Source: Synechococcus sp. BO 8801 (GTDB lineage Bacteria; Cyanobacteriota; Cyanobacteriia; PCC-6307; Cyanobiaceae). From it: a stretch of 64,000 nucleotides of DNA. Each line of letters starts with the position of its first letter. Position 1 is the first letter of the stretch. The position numbers were made by a program, and so were the translations under genes. The notes beneath the pieces were generated by a model. It saw nothing but the letters and a program-made list of their open reading frames with translations. It did no database searches and had not been told where the DNA came from. The stretch lies in the NCBI RefSeq assembly GCF_002252675.1, contig NZ_NQKY01000005.1:1-64000 (forward strand), written 5' to 3'. Positions 33,410 to 41,455 of this stretch are shown piece by piece.

Positions 33410-36400
33410 GTGATTATTAATGAGAACCAGCTGGACGAGTGGGTCCGCGGTAACGCACGAGAGGCTCAAGGTGTAATTGTTGAACTTGTATGGCGCTTAG
33501 TAGCTGCTTCATCTCCTAAGCCAAGAGAGCGTCGGTTCCCCTTGGGTGATGCTATTGGCCAGCACGGACCCGATGGGCTTTTGGATGTAGATCTCGCATT
33601 CGATCCATTCGTCCCAGAGGGCCGCTCGTTTTGGGAAATAGGAACAGGGCTAAATGCTGGCGCAAAGGCCACCTCCGATTACGGCGACCTACTTAAAGCA
33701 ATACCAGAAAGTACCCGGCTTGAGTCCACTTTTGTGTTCGTTACGCCCCTTTCGGGACGGAGGGACTGGGAACATACATGGAAAGAGGATGCGCAGGGGG
33801 CGTGGCTTGAAGTGCGTCGTGCGAAAAATGAATGGCGGGAAGTTCGCGTCATTGATGGAACGAAGCTTATCGACTGGATTCATCAGTATCCTCCCGTAGA
33901 ACTCTGGCTGGCGCAGCGGACAATCTGCTTGCCCGTTCATCAGCTCGACACACCAGAGCAGCGTTGGAACTTGGTTCGCACTATCGGAGAGCCGCCACCC
34001 CTTACGCCCAAACTTTTTCTGACGTGTAGGGATGACGTTTGCGCAAAACTTGACGAAGTAGTGGCTGGAACAGCTGTCCAGCTTAAGTTAGAAACGCACT
34101 TCCCTGATCAGGTAGTCGACTTTGTGTCTGCGTACTTGGCAAACCTAGATGCCGAGAATCATGCAGATGCGGCTGGGCGATGCCTTGTTGTTTCCGGCGC
34201 CGACGCATGGAATGCTATATGTTCTCAGAAAGAGAGGTTCATCTTAATTGCTGACTCCACGCTTGATTTAAGCGGCGAGATCGGCACAAAGCTGATCCAA
34301 AAAGCTCGAAGGAATGGGCACGCTGTAATCTTCGGCGGGCCAGCGGGTGGCATACCTGACCCTACAAGTGTGTCGCTACGACCGCCCCGATCACATGATG
34401 TCCGGGAGGCGCTGGAGCAGGCGGGATACGGCGAGGAGCGGGCCCGCACGTTGGCGCAAAAGAGTGGTGGTCACCTTGGCTCATTGCTCAGATGTCTTCA
34501 GAATCTCTCTCTCATGCCTGAATGGGCTGAGGGCTCCGTTGCCTCTGAATTGGCTATCGCGGCATTGCTCGGCGCCTGGACCGATGATTCAGATGCCGAC
34601 AGAGCGGTGGTGGAGGACCTATCGGGAAACTCCTACGGGGAGTGGATCGGCAAGATGCGTGAGGTTGCGCTTCGCCCGGGCACTCCCCTGACTCAGCGAG
34701 CCGGAAAATGGCGGTTTGCGGCCCGCTATGAAGGGTGGTATGCCCTTGGTCCGAAACTCTTCGACGATCATTTAGTGCGCTTGCGGAATGTAGCGGCTTA
34801 TGTATTGACGGAGAAGGACCCCCAGTTCGAGCTTCCTAAGGAAGAGCGATACGCAGCGAGAATACAAGGTAAAGTTCTTACTCATTCATGGCGCTTACGA
34901 AGCGGCCTCGCAGGGTCGTTAGCCTTGTTGGGAAGCCATCCTAAGGCACTCTCATCTTGCACACATGGGAGAGCCGAGCTGACAGCGGTTTTGGCGGTCC
35001 GCGACATACTTGCTGACGCCGATTGGGAGCGTTGGGCCAGCCTTGGCGATCTGCTTCCCCTACTTGCAGAAGCTTCGCCGGAAGAATTCCTTAGCGCCAT
35101 GGAGAAGGCACTTGCTACAAGGCCGTGCCCCTTCGATCTTGTCTTTGCTGAAGAAAGCGATGGTGTTACGGGTCGCACCTACATGAGTGGCGTACTCTGG
35201 GCTTTGGAGACTTTGGCTTGGGACCCGAGTCACTTATACCGCGTCGTGATCTGTCTAGGAGAGCTTGCCGAACGAGACCCGGGTGGCAATTGGTCCAATC
35301 GTCCAGCAAATTCTCTGTCCACGATCCTATTGCCATGGTTGCCTCAGACATGCGCACCGGTGGACAAACGTGCGGCAGCTATATCTGGATTGCTCACCGA
35401 GGTTCCAGAGATTGGATGGAATTTGCTCGTTAGCCTACTTCCTCAATCGAAATCAACTTCACCTGGCACGAGTAGGCCCGCTTGGCGCCAGACGATTCCC
35501 GAAGACTGGTCGAAGGCTGTAACTCGTCGTGAGTACTGGGAGCAAGTTGAATTATACTCAAATATGATGATCGAGACGGCCAGGCTTGACCGTAAGAAGC
35601 TGGAGATATTGATAGATCATATTGAGAGCCTGCCCCCATTGCCACGAGAGTGCCTTCTGGACCATCTGAGTTCTGATGCAGTGATCAGGATGCCGGAAAG
35701 TGATCGAATGAGACTATGGAATGCGCTTGTCGATGTAGTCACGAAGCATAAGAAGTTTTCTGGCGCTGAATGGGCGATGGGGCCGGACCAAGTCGACAGG
35801 ATTACCTCTGTTGCTGAACGCATGTCACCAGATGCGCCAGCCTTCCGGCATCAACGGCTTTTTGGTGAGCGTGATTCTGAACTGTATAAGGAGAAGGGAA
35901 ACTACGACGAGCAACATAATGAACTCGAACTTTCTCGTCAACGAGCCGTAGAGGAAGTCGCGATGGGCGGAGTACAGGCTGTGCTTGAATTCGCGGAGAC
36001 AGTCCAGTCGCCTTGGCGCGTTGGAATAGCCTACGGTGTTGTGGCAGGTCCGGATATGAATAGCGTCATTTTGCCCGACTTGGTGGAATCCGAACAGAAG
36101 CAGCTTTGTCAGTTTGCAGGTGGGTTTGTTATTAGCAGGTTTCGCATCGGTGGTTGGCAGTGGGTGGATGGTATCGATACAACGCGATGGTCTTCATCTC
36201 AGATCGGGCAGTTTCTCTCATTTTTGCCCTTCGCACAGGGAGCGTGGGAGCGCTCCGCACGTCTTCTTGGGTCGGATGAGGTTTCGTATTGGAGCAAGAC
36301 GAGCGCGATTCCCTATCAGACGGATACGGGCCTCGAACACGCAATCGATGAGCTTGTTCGTTACGGACGTCCTATTGCCGCACTGAGGTGTCTCCATAAG

Positions 36401-37210
36401 ATGTTGCTTGATAAACAGCCGCTTGATGGTGAGCGTACCGTGCGGGCATTGCTAGCAGCATTGGAATCGACCGAGAGAATGCACTCACTGGATGCCTATG
36501 AGACAGCAGAGCTCATCAAGGCTCTGCAGCAAGATCCGACCACGCAGCCTGAAGACTTGTTCCGAGTCGAATGGGCGTATTTGCCCCTTCTCGGTCGACA
36601 CAATGATTGTGCTCCGAGATTGCTTGAGCGACGCTTGGCGACAACACCCGCCTTTTTCTGCGAAGTGATTCGTCTCGTCTTCCGATCTAAAATCGAAGAA
36701 CGACTATCTGAAGATATGACGGAGGAAAGAAAAGGAATCGCAGGCAACGCCTATCGCCTCTTGAACGAGTGGCAGACGCCACCAGGCTTGCAAGTGGATG
36801 GCACCTTTGATGGTGCCGCTCTTGGTCGATGGCTGGATGCTGTCAAGGAGGAGTGCGCGGAGACTGGACATATTGAGATTGCAATGACGATGATTGGCCA
36901 TTCGTTGATTCACGTGCCGTCGGATCCCGACGGATTGTGGATACATCATTCAGCCGCTGCGGCTCTGAACGCAAGGGATGCTGAGGACATGCGAAATGGA
37001 TTTCGTACTGAGCTGTACAACTCTCGCGGCGTGTACTGGGTTGATCCCACCGGCGCGCCAGAGAGAGAACTGGCAACGAAGTATCGCGCGCAGGCCGAAG
37101 CTGTCGAGAATGCTGGATACCATCGATTGGCAACTACTCTTCGAGAATTGGCGGCGACATATGAGCGTGACGCAGATGGCGCGGCTTCCAGAGATCGCAT
37201 TGATGAGTGA
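33410..37210 (+). CDS. large A/T-rich protein with nuclease-like N-terminus, candidate defence sensor
   Basis: About 1266 residues. GTG 33410 is preferred to TTG 33404 because GAGGGG lies 8 bp before it. The N-terminal 170 residues resemble a PD-(D/E)xK-type module: QHGPDGLLDVDLAFDPFVPE, then GRSFWEIGTGLNAGAKATSD, and a strand STFVFVTPLSGRRDW. The next part is NTPase-like but I find no Walker A; HAVIFGGPAGGIPDP and REALEQAGYGEERARTLAQ recall STAND-type proteins. The last 700 residues look helical and have no named domain. Codons end often in A/T, unlike flanking genes, a sign of recent transfer. Divergent from the PLD-helicase. Function is inferred, not recognised. Confidence 0.65.
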   Translation: MIINENQLDEWVRGNAREAQGVIVELVWRLVAASSPKPRERRFPLGDAIGQHGPDGLLDVDLAFDPFVPEGRSFWEIGTGLNAGAKATSDYGDLLKAIPESTRLESTFVFVTPLSGRRDWEHTWKEDAQGAWLEVRRAKNEWREVRVIDGTKLIDWIHQYPPVELWLAQRTICLPVHQLDTPEQRWNLVRTIGEPPPLTPKLFLTCRDDVCAKLDEVVAGTAVQLKLETHFPDQVVDFVSAYLANLDAENHADAAGRCLVVSGADAWNAICSQKERFILIADSTLDLSGEIGTKLIQKARRNGHAVIFGGPAGGIPDPTSVSLRPPRSHDVREALEQAGYGEERARTLAQKSGGHLGSLLRCLQNLSLMPEWAEGSVASELAIAALLGAWTDDSDADRAVVEDLSGNSYGEWIGKMREVALRPGTPLTQRAGKWRFAARYEGWYALGPKLFDDHLVRLRNVAAYVLTEKDPQFELPKEERYAARIQGKVLTHSWRLRSGLAGSLALLGSHPKALSSCTHGRAELTAVLAVRDILADADWERWASLGDLLPLLAEASPEEFLSAMEKALATRPCPFDLVFAEESDGVTGRTYMSGVLWALETLAWDPSHLYRVVICLGELAERDPGGNWSNRPANSLSTILLPWLPQTCAPVDKRAAAISGLLTEVPEIGWNLLVSLLPQSKSTSPGTSRPAWRQTIPEDWSKAVTRREYWEQVELYSNMMIETARLDRKKLEILIDHIESLPPLPRECLLDHLSSDAVIRMPESDRMRLWNALVDVVTKHKKFSGAEWAMGPDQVDRITSVAERMSPDAPAFRHQRLFGERDSELYKEKGNYDEQHNELELSRQRAVEEVAMGGVQAVLEFAETVQSPWRVGIAYGVVAGPDMNSVILPDLVESEQKQLCQFAGGFVISRFRIGGWQWVDGIDTTRWSSSQIGQFLSFLPFAQGAWERSARLLGSDEVSYWSKTSAIPYQTDTGLEHAIDELVRYGRPIAALRCLHKMLLDKQPLDGERTVRALLAALESTERMHSLDAYETAELIKALQQDPTTQPEDLFRVEWAYLPLLGRHNDCAPRLLERRLATTPAFFCEVIRLVFRSKIEERLSEDMTEERKGIAGNAYRLLNEWQTPPGLQVDGTFDGAALGRWLDAVKEECAETGHIEIAMTMIGHSLIHVPSDPDGLWIHHSAAAALNARDAEDMRNGFRTELYNSRGVYWVDPTGAPERELATKYRAQAEAVENAGYHRLATTLRELAATYERDADGAASRDRIDE

Positions 37211-37287
37211 CCCGCGCTTAGTAATCGCCTGTAACGGACATACCGTTGTGCACCTAGAGGCTGAAACTTAGCTTTCTACAAGCATAT

Positions 37288-38150
37288 TCAATAGGCTTTC
37301 CTATCAGCAATCACCCCCCGAACGTCTCCGCGGGGGGACTTGTCATCACCTCTCGCCTCGGGATCAGATGCCAATGCGCATGAAACGCCGTCTGCCCCGC
37401 CGCCTCGCCTGAGTTCAGCCCCCCTCAGGCGTTGAGCCAACCAGCCCAGTCGCTGATCGTCGCGTCCTGGGCGCCCAACTGCTCCCGCCGCAGCTTCAGC
37501 AGCTCCACCACGGCGTTCCACTCCGGCTGGTGCAGCTCCAGCCCGTCGGCCCCATGACGACGCGGGATCACCAGGCTGTGCCCCTCGTTCTCCAGCAGCA
37601 ACCGGCCGCTGCCCTCCAGCGCGCAGAATACACAGCCCGCGTCGCGGTGGCCGTCGCTGGCCTGCACACCGCGGAAGTCGGTGCGCCCTCTTGCGTAGGC
37701 AAACAGCCGTCGCGCCTGCCGGCGTTGCAGCGGAAGCAGAACGCCCGCAGGTTGCTGATGGCGTCGGAGCCGCCCTGGTTCTTGGGGATGATGTGGTCCA
37801 CCTCCAGGGCCCGCTGATGCTCGTGAGCGCCGCAGCACTCGCAGCGGCCCCGGGCGCATCGGTGAACCGGGTATTTCACCGAGCCGCTGATCGGGCTGCG
37901 GTGGCGGCTGCGGTGGGCAAACACCTCTTCGCCGCGCTGCTCGCGGTAGGCATCGAGGCGCTGGCGGCAGAGCTCCAGCAGCGCGCCGCGCTCGCCATCG
38001 CTCAGCTCGTCGCCGCCGACCAGGCTGTCGTGGCCATCGCCTTAGGCGGTGATGCCGTTGAAGGAGAAGCCGGCCCACCATGCGCTTCCCAGGATCCGTC
38101 GGGCCACGTTGTGCGCCTGGGCGGGGGCATGGGGCATCCTGGCGGGGTGA
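37288..38150 (-). pseudogene. broken HNH-HIT protein gene
   Basis: The minus strand encodes, in several frames, a protein of the HNH endonuclease + HIT hydrolase type. Pieces in order: GDELSDGERGALLELCRQRL and EEVFAHRSRHRSPISGSVKY; the HNH module GRCECCGAHEHQRALEVDHI with IPKNQGGSDAISNLRAFCFR; then a frame change to FRGVQASDGHRDAGCVFCAL (HIT start), GHSLVIPRRHGADG, a further change to GLNSGEAAGQTAFHAHWHLI (the HxHxH signature) and finally SPRGDVRGVIADRKAY. An in-frame TAA lies after FNGITA near the start. At least three frameshifts, one stop and an internal deletion show it is dead. Its 5' end is repeated, in fragments, four more times downstream. Confidence 0.8.
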
Positions 38151-38170
38151 GACGGGGGGTGGCACTTGCC
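38131..38170 (-). repeat. leader repeat, copy A
   Basis: About 40 bp upstream of the broken HNH-HIT gene with the plus-strand form GGGGCATCCTGGCGGGGTGA...GGGGGGTGGCACTTG. Related copies lie at 38898-38935 (B), 39810-39847 (C) and 41416-41455 (E), each just upstream (minus strand) of an HNH-HIT gene fragment. Confidence 0.75.
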
Positions 38171-38249
38171 TTTCGAGGTTCTCTCTGCTCTTTCACCATG
38201 CTCACCCAGCTCGCGGATTCAGTCAGCGGCTCCACCCCAGCCACGCAGG

Positions 38250-38522
38250 GTGGTGATCCGCTTTGATCCCCTCAAGCGGCTGCGGACTCTGGAGCAGCGA
38301 GGCCTGGACTTTCTCGATGCTGAACGCGTCTTTGCCGGGCCGACGCTGGAGTTTGAAGACCGCCGGCGCGACTATGGTGAGGTTCGGACTGTCTGCCTGG
38401 GTCTGCTTGAGGGTCGCATGGTCGTGATCATCTACACCCAGCGTTCCTTTTTCCGTCAGGTCATTTCGATGCGTAAGGCCAATGCAAGAGAGCAACTACG
38501 TTTTCGCCACCACTTCTCCTGA
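38250..38522 (+). CDS. brnT: BrnT-family toxin
   Basis: About 90 residues from GTG 38250 (GTG 38253 equally possible). The BrnT core is recognisable: VIRFDPLKRLRTLEQRGLDF, LDAERVFAGPTLEFEDRRRD, VCLGLLEGRMVVIIYTQR, and the C-terminal SMRKANAREQLRF (IISARKA-type motif). BrnT is a RelE-fold ribonuclease. The BrnA antitoxin gene starts inside its 3' end, the usual brnTA order. It is the first TA module after the broken HNH-HIT gene, divergent from it. Confidence 0.85.
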   Translation: MVIRFDPLKRLRTLEQRGLDFLDAERVFAGPTLEFEDRRRDYGEVRTVCLGLLEGRMVVIIYTQRSFFRQVISMRKANAREQLRFRHHFS

Positions 38523-38664
38523 TGACCCGATTCGCTCGGATCTACAGCGTGTGGATGCGCATGTGATCCAGCCTGAAGAGTATGCCGAGATTCCGGAGAT
38601 CACGGATGACGATCTGGCACGTGCTGTGATCAAGGGGCCGCGCAAGCTCGATCAACCTCAGTAA
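38482..38664 (+). CDS. brnA: BrnA-family antitoxin
   Basis: 60 residues. The BrnA pattern is SDLQRVDAHVIQPEEYAEIP followed by EITDDDLARAVIKGPRK. BrnA normally has a C-terminal ribbon-helix-helix DNA-binding part with longer length; this one ends soon after the PEIT(D/E)..ARA motif, so it is short and may be truncated by the adjoining HNH-HIT fragment. Start ATG 38482 overlaps brnT by 41 bp; the N-terminal residues before SDLQ are unlike typical BrnA. Confidence 0.8.
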   Translation: MQESNYVFATTSPDDPIRSDLQRVDAHVIQPEEYAEIPEITDDDLARAVIKGPRKLDQPQ

Positions 38665-38720
38665 CGTTGCTTCCGCCTCGATCACCCCTGAGCCCCACTC
38701 TCGGCCGCTCATGTTCCCCC

Positions 38721-38935
38721 TGTCGCTCAACTCGTCGCCGCCGATCAGGGCGTAGGCACCGTTGCCAAAGCGGGTGATGCCGTTGCCGGTGTGCACCCGA
38801 CCCACCACGCGCTTCCCAGGATCCGCCGGGCCATGTCCTGCGCGGGGGCGGGGCTGAGGCGGCCCAGCAGCTCCATGAGCATCAGCGGTTGGTCGATGGG
38901 GATCCTGGCGAGGGTGAGAAGGGGTTGGCACTTGT
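38721..38935 (-). repeat. HNH-HIT gene 5' fragment, copy B
   Basis: About 215 bp on the minus strand resembling the 5' part of the broken HNH-HIT gene. It reads PLMLMELLGRLSPAPAQDMA and RRILGSAWWVG, then in a shifted frame TGNGITRFGNGAYALIGGDE and LSD. It lies between brnA and the HigB-like gene and starts just after leader copy B. It is not expected to be translated into anything useful. Confidence 0.75.
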
Positions 38936-39040
38936 AACAGGAGCAACACAGGCAAGCCAGGCCGCCATGTCAGCGCGTGATCCCCTTCGCCCGGCCCCAC
39001 TGCCTGGCGTGCCTACGTCCGGCGGGGGTAAGGTAACGGT

Positions 39041-39319
39041 GTTATCAGGTCGTTTCATTGCCGCGACACCCAGGCCCTCTTTGAAGGGAAGCCAGGGCGC
39101 CGCTTTGGAAGCTTCGCTCGTGTGGCGTCCCGCAAGCTCGCCATCCTCGACGCCGCCGGATGCCTCAACGATCTGCAGATCCCACCGGGCAATCGCCTGG
39201 AGCCGCTCAGGGGGAACCGCCATGGCCAGCACAGCATCCGTATCAACGACCAGTTCCGGCTCTGCTTTGTCTGGACGGACGCCGGGCCAGAGGAGGTCGA
39301 GATCGTTGACTACCACTGA
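39041..39319 (+). CDS. HigB/RelE-like toxin; start codon apparently lost
   Basis: The conserved HigB frame reads IRSFHCRDTQALFEGKPGRR, FGSFARVASRKLAILDAAGC, LNDLQIPPGNRLEPLRGNRH and QHSIRINDQFRLCFVW ... VDYH, a complete plasmid-maintenance-killer-type toxin (about 92 residues). At the place of the initiator the codon is GTT (39041), then ATC; a purine-rich GGGGGTAAGG lies upstream. The first usable start in frame is GTG 39122, which would remove about 27 conserved residues. The toxin is therefore probably translated poorly or not at all, while the HigA gene downstream is intact. Confidence 0.7.
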   Translation, partial: VIRSFHCRDTQALFEGKPGRRFGSFARVASRKLAILDAAGCLNDLQIPPGNRLEPLRGNRHGQHSIRINDQFRLCFVWTDAGPEEVEIVDYH

Positions 39320-39635
39320 AGTGATGCTCGTGCCCCCGGGCGAGGTGCTGCTGGAGGAGTTTCTGCGGCCCATGGGAATCAGCCAGTACCGGTTGGCGCT
39401 GGCGATCGGTGTGCCGGAGAGCCGCATCAACGCGATCGTGAAGGGCAAACGGGCCATCACTGCCGACACCGATCTGCGCCTGTGCCGTTTCTTCGGCCTG
39501 AGCGAGGGCTTCTGGCTGCGGATGCAAGGGAGCCACGATCTGAAGCTGGCGAAGCAGGCCCTGGAAAGCGTGCTGCCGACGATCGAGCCAATTCAGTCAA
39601 TGGTGCGAGGAGGGCTTGCGGTTCAGTGCCAGTAG
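39306..39635 (+). CDS. higA: HigA-family antitoxin (XRE-type helix-turn-helix)
   Basis: 109 residues from TTG 39306, preferred because AGGAGGT lies 8 bp upstream and the start overlaps the higB 3' end (ATG 39324 is an alternative). Family features: VMLVPPGEVLLEEFLRPMGI, helix-turn-helix ISQYRLALAIGVPESRINAI, KGKRAITADTDLRLCRFFGL and EGFWLRMQGSHDLKLAKQAL. HigA binds HigB and represses the operon. The last dozen codons run into HNH-HIT fragment C. Confidence 0.88.
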   Translation: MTTTEVMLVPPGEVLLEEFLRPMGISQYRLALAIGVPESRINAIVKGKRAITADTDLRLCRFFGLSEGFWLRMQGSHDLKLAKQALESVLPTIEPIQSMVRGGLAVQCQ

Positions 39636-39847
39636 CTGGTCGCGCTCAGCGTCGCTCAGCTCTACTGCTAAGCAGAAGCCTTCGGCTGCGCCGCCCACCA
39701 GGGCGTAGGTGCCCTTCTCGCAGCGGGTGATGCCGTTGAAGGTGAACCCGGCCCACCATGCGCTTGCCAGGACCCGGCGGGCGATGTCCTGTGCGGGGGC
39801 GGGGGCATAGGGGCATCCTGGAGCGGGTGACGGGGGTGGCACTGGTG
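39629..39847 (-). repeat. HNH-HIT gene 5' fragment, copy C
   Basis: About 220 bp. The minus strand reads YAPAPAQDIARRVLASAWWA, GFTFNGITRCEKGTYALVGG and VELSDAERDQLLALNRK. It shares the junction of the proline-rich start and the AQDIARR segment, and the SAWWAGF(S/T)FNGIT stretch, with copy A, so both come from one already altered ancestor. An extra AAEGFCLA segment is inserted before ELSD. Leader copy C (39810-39847) precedes it. Confidence 0.75.
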
Positions 39848-39943
39848 AGGGGAGAGGCCTAGAAGATCCCCATGCCAGCGCCACAACCAGCCCACGGTCG
39901 TGATCTGGTGTCCCCCTTAGGCTGGGGAAGCCAGGAAACCGTC

Positions 39944-40177
39944 ATGACAGACCAGCTTGGGCGCATCACCCTCAACCCTGAGATCTGCCATGGAAAACCA
40001 ACCATCCGCGGCTTGCGTTATCCCGTGGAGATGGTGCTCGAACTGTTGTCAGCTGGGATGAGTGCGGCTGACATTCTTGCCGATTATCCAGATCTCGAGG
40101 CTGAAGACATCACGGCAGTGCTTGAGTACGCAACCCAGCTTTCCCGAATTCAGCGGGTTGATCTCCTTTCTGCATGA
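39944..40177 (+). CDS. DUF433 antitoxin-like protein
   Basis: 77 residues from ATG 39944. The family pattern ITLNPEICHGKPTIRGLRYP is followed by VEMVLELLSAGMSAADILAD and YPDLEAEDITAVLEYATQLS. It is the antitoxin partner of the DUF5615 gene, joined by ATGA. Only distantly related to the DUF433 gene at 28.4 kb. Confidence 0.88.
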   Translation: MTDQLGRITLNPEICHGKPTIRGLRYPVEMVLELLSAGMSAADILADYPDLEAEDITAVLEYATQLSRIQRVDLLSA

Positions 40178-40527
40178 GGATCCTGCTGGATGCCCAGCTG
40201 CCACGATCTCTCGTTCGGCCGCTGGAGCAATTGGGTCGCGACGTCCTGCACACCCTTGATCTACCTGATGGAAATCGCAGCGCCGACAGCATGATTTCCT
40301 CCATTGCCGACAGCGATGGGAGAGTTGTCTTCAGTAAGGATGCGGATTTCGTCCGTAGTCATCTCTTGCGCGGCACTCCCGCCAGGCTTCTGCTTGTGGC
40401 CACGGGCAACATTGGGAACCAGGAACTCACCGCCCTGCTGCTTCGTGTTCTGCCGGAACTGAACCGGCTGTTTGAAACCCATGTCCTCATCGAGCTGAGT
40501 CGGAAGGCATTGGTTGTGAGGCATTGA
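40174..40527 (+). CDS. DUF5615 PIN-like toxin
   Basis: 117 residues. PIN-like acidic residues: MRILLDAQLPRSLVRPLEQL, the SADSMISSIADSDG stretch (Asp), and VVFSKDADFVRS. The C-terminal half LLLVATGNIGNQELTALLLR is typical of the family. A 4-bp overlap couples it to the DUF433 antitoxin. The third TA module in the 38-41 kb array. Confidence 0.88.
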   Translation: MRILLDAQLPRSLVRPLEQLGRDVLHTLDLPDGNRSADSMISSIADSDGRVVFSKDADFVRSHLLRGTPARLLLVATGNIGNQELTALLLRVLPELNRLFETHVLIELSRKALVVRH

Positions 40528-40584
40528 GCGTCAGTCACCTCCGCGCCGAACAGGTATCTGACCACAGAGCTCCTGGGCCTCCTC

Positions 40585-40638
40585 TCGGCGATCGTGTGCC
40601 GCAGGCGCTCGGAGGTGTCGGAGGGCGGCGGGGGCATG
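40585..40638 (-). repeat. HNH-HIT gene 5' fragment, copy D
   Basis: A short fragment. The minus strand reads MPPPPSDTSERLRHTIAERR, similar to the start of copy E (MPPPPSATYERLRQFIAER). The match ends soon afterwards. There is no full leader repeat. The 210 bp between this fragment and hicB hold nothing else I can identify. Confidence 0.6.
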
Positions 40639-40850
40639 GAGTGATGGTGGCGGCTTCCGGGCGAGCGGGCCAGGTCTGGTTTTGGGCGGCCCGTCAGGCC
40701 ATCGCCCCTGCTGGGACCCCTTCTCGCGTGGGCGTGATGCGGCTCCAGCCCACCCGTCTCAGGGGTGTGGCTGTGCCGCCCCAGACCCTTTGCCCAGACA
40801 GGGGCAACTTCCTGCCCACCACTGCAAGACTGGTGCCACTGGAGGGCGCC

Positions 40851-41057
40851 ATGCAGGAAATCCTTTTCGTGGTCGAGGAGGCGGAGGATGGTTCCTTCCG
40901 GGCCAGCGCAGCTGCCGCGGCGATCCACACCGAGGCCGACACGCTTGAGGACCTCCACAGGGAGATTCGCGACGCCGTTGTCTGCCACTTCGATCCCGGC
41001 CAGGCGCCACCCCTGATCCGCCTCCATCACGTGAGGCAGGAACTGCTGGCCCTGTGA
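40851..41057 (+). CDS. hicB: HicB-family antitoxin
   Basis: 68 residues from ATG 40851. Pattern: MQEILFVVEEAEDGSFRASA, then AAAIHTEADTLEDLHREIRD and AVVCHFDPGQAPPLIRLHHV. This is the short, DNA-binding-domain-free HicB type with partial RNase H-like fold. GTGA joins it to hicA. In this pair the antitoxin gene precedes the toxin. Confidence 0.85.
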   Translation: MQEILFVVEEAEDGSFRASAAAAAIHTEADTLEDLHREIRDAVVCHFDPGQAPPLIRLHHVRQELLAL

Positions 41058-41299
41058 GGATTCCGCGGGACGTCAACGGCCAGCTCCTGGCCGAACGCCT
41101 GCGGCGCCATGGCTACGTGCTGACCCGTCAGACAGGTAGTCACATGCGGCTGAGCCGAAGCTCTGACGGCCAGCAGCAGCACCTCACCATTCCTGCCCAC
41201 AAGCCCCTGAGGGTCGGCACCTTGCGGCAGATCCTCAAGGACGTGGCCAGCCAACTGGGCTGCTCGATGGAAGAGGTGATCGGCAGCCTTGATTTTTGA
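41054..41299 (+). CDS. hicA: HicA-family mRNA interferase toxin
   Basis: 81 residues, GTG start overlapping hicB. Double-stranded RNA-binding-like fold with RIPRDVNGQLLAERLRRHGY, the active-site His region VLTRQTGSHMRLSRSSDG, and LTIPAHKPLRVGTLRQILKD. The GSH catalytic motif is intact, so the toxin is probably active. The stop lies a few bases from HNH-HIT fragment E. Confidence 0.88.
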   Translation: MRIPRDVNGQLLAERLRRHGYVLTRQTGSHMRLSRSSDGQQQHLTIPAHKPLRVGTLRQILKDVASQLGCSMEEVIGSLDF

Positions 41300-41303
41300 G
41301 GGC

Positions 41304-41455
41304 CGGGCTACGGCGCCTGAGCAGCTCGATGAGCATCAACGGTCGGTAGATGGGGCTCATGCACATCCGCTCGGCGATGAACTGCCGCAGGCGCTCGTAG
41401 GTGGCGGAGGGGGGTGGGGGCATCCTCGCTGGGCTGTGGCGGGGGCGGCACTGGT
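41304..41455 (-). repeat. HNH-HIT gene 5' fragment, copy E, with leader
   Basis: The minus strand reads MPPPPSATYERLRQFIAERM, CMSPIYRPLMLIELLRRRSP, then breaks off into hicA. It is the only copy with an intact 5' end. PLMLIELLRRRSPA overlaps copy B's PLMLMELLGRLSPAPAQ, so the copies together give the complete start of the gene. Leader copy E follows (to 41455). Beyond it, up to 41565, I see nothing else. Confidence 0.75.

Noticed and set aside
37203-37271. 22-codon frame after the giant gene (MSDPRLVIACNG...)
   Set aside because: Very short, no membrane segment and no recognised motif. Probably chance.
39122-39319. Short HigB starting at GTG 39122
   Set aside because: It would lack the conserved first strand and helix of the toxin. 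The upstream frame matches the family, so the full frame was listed with the start problem noted.
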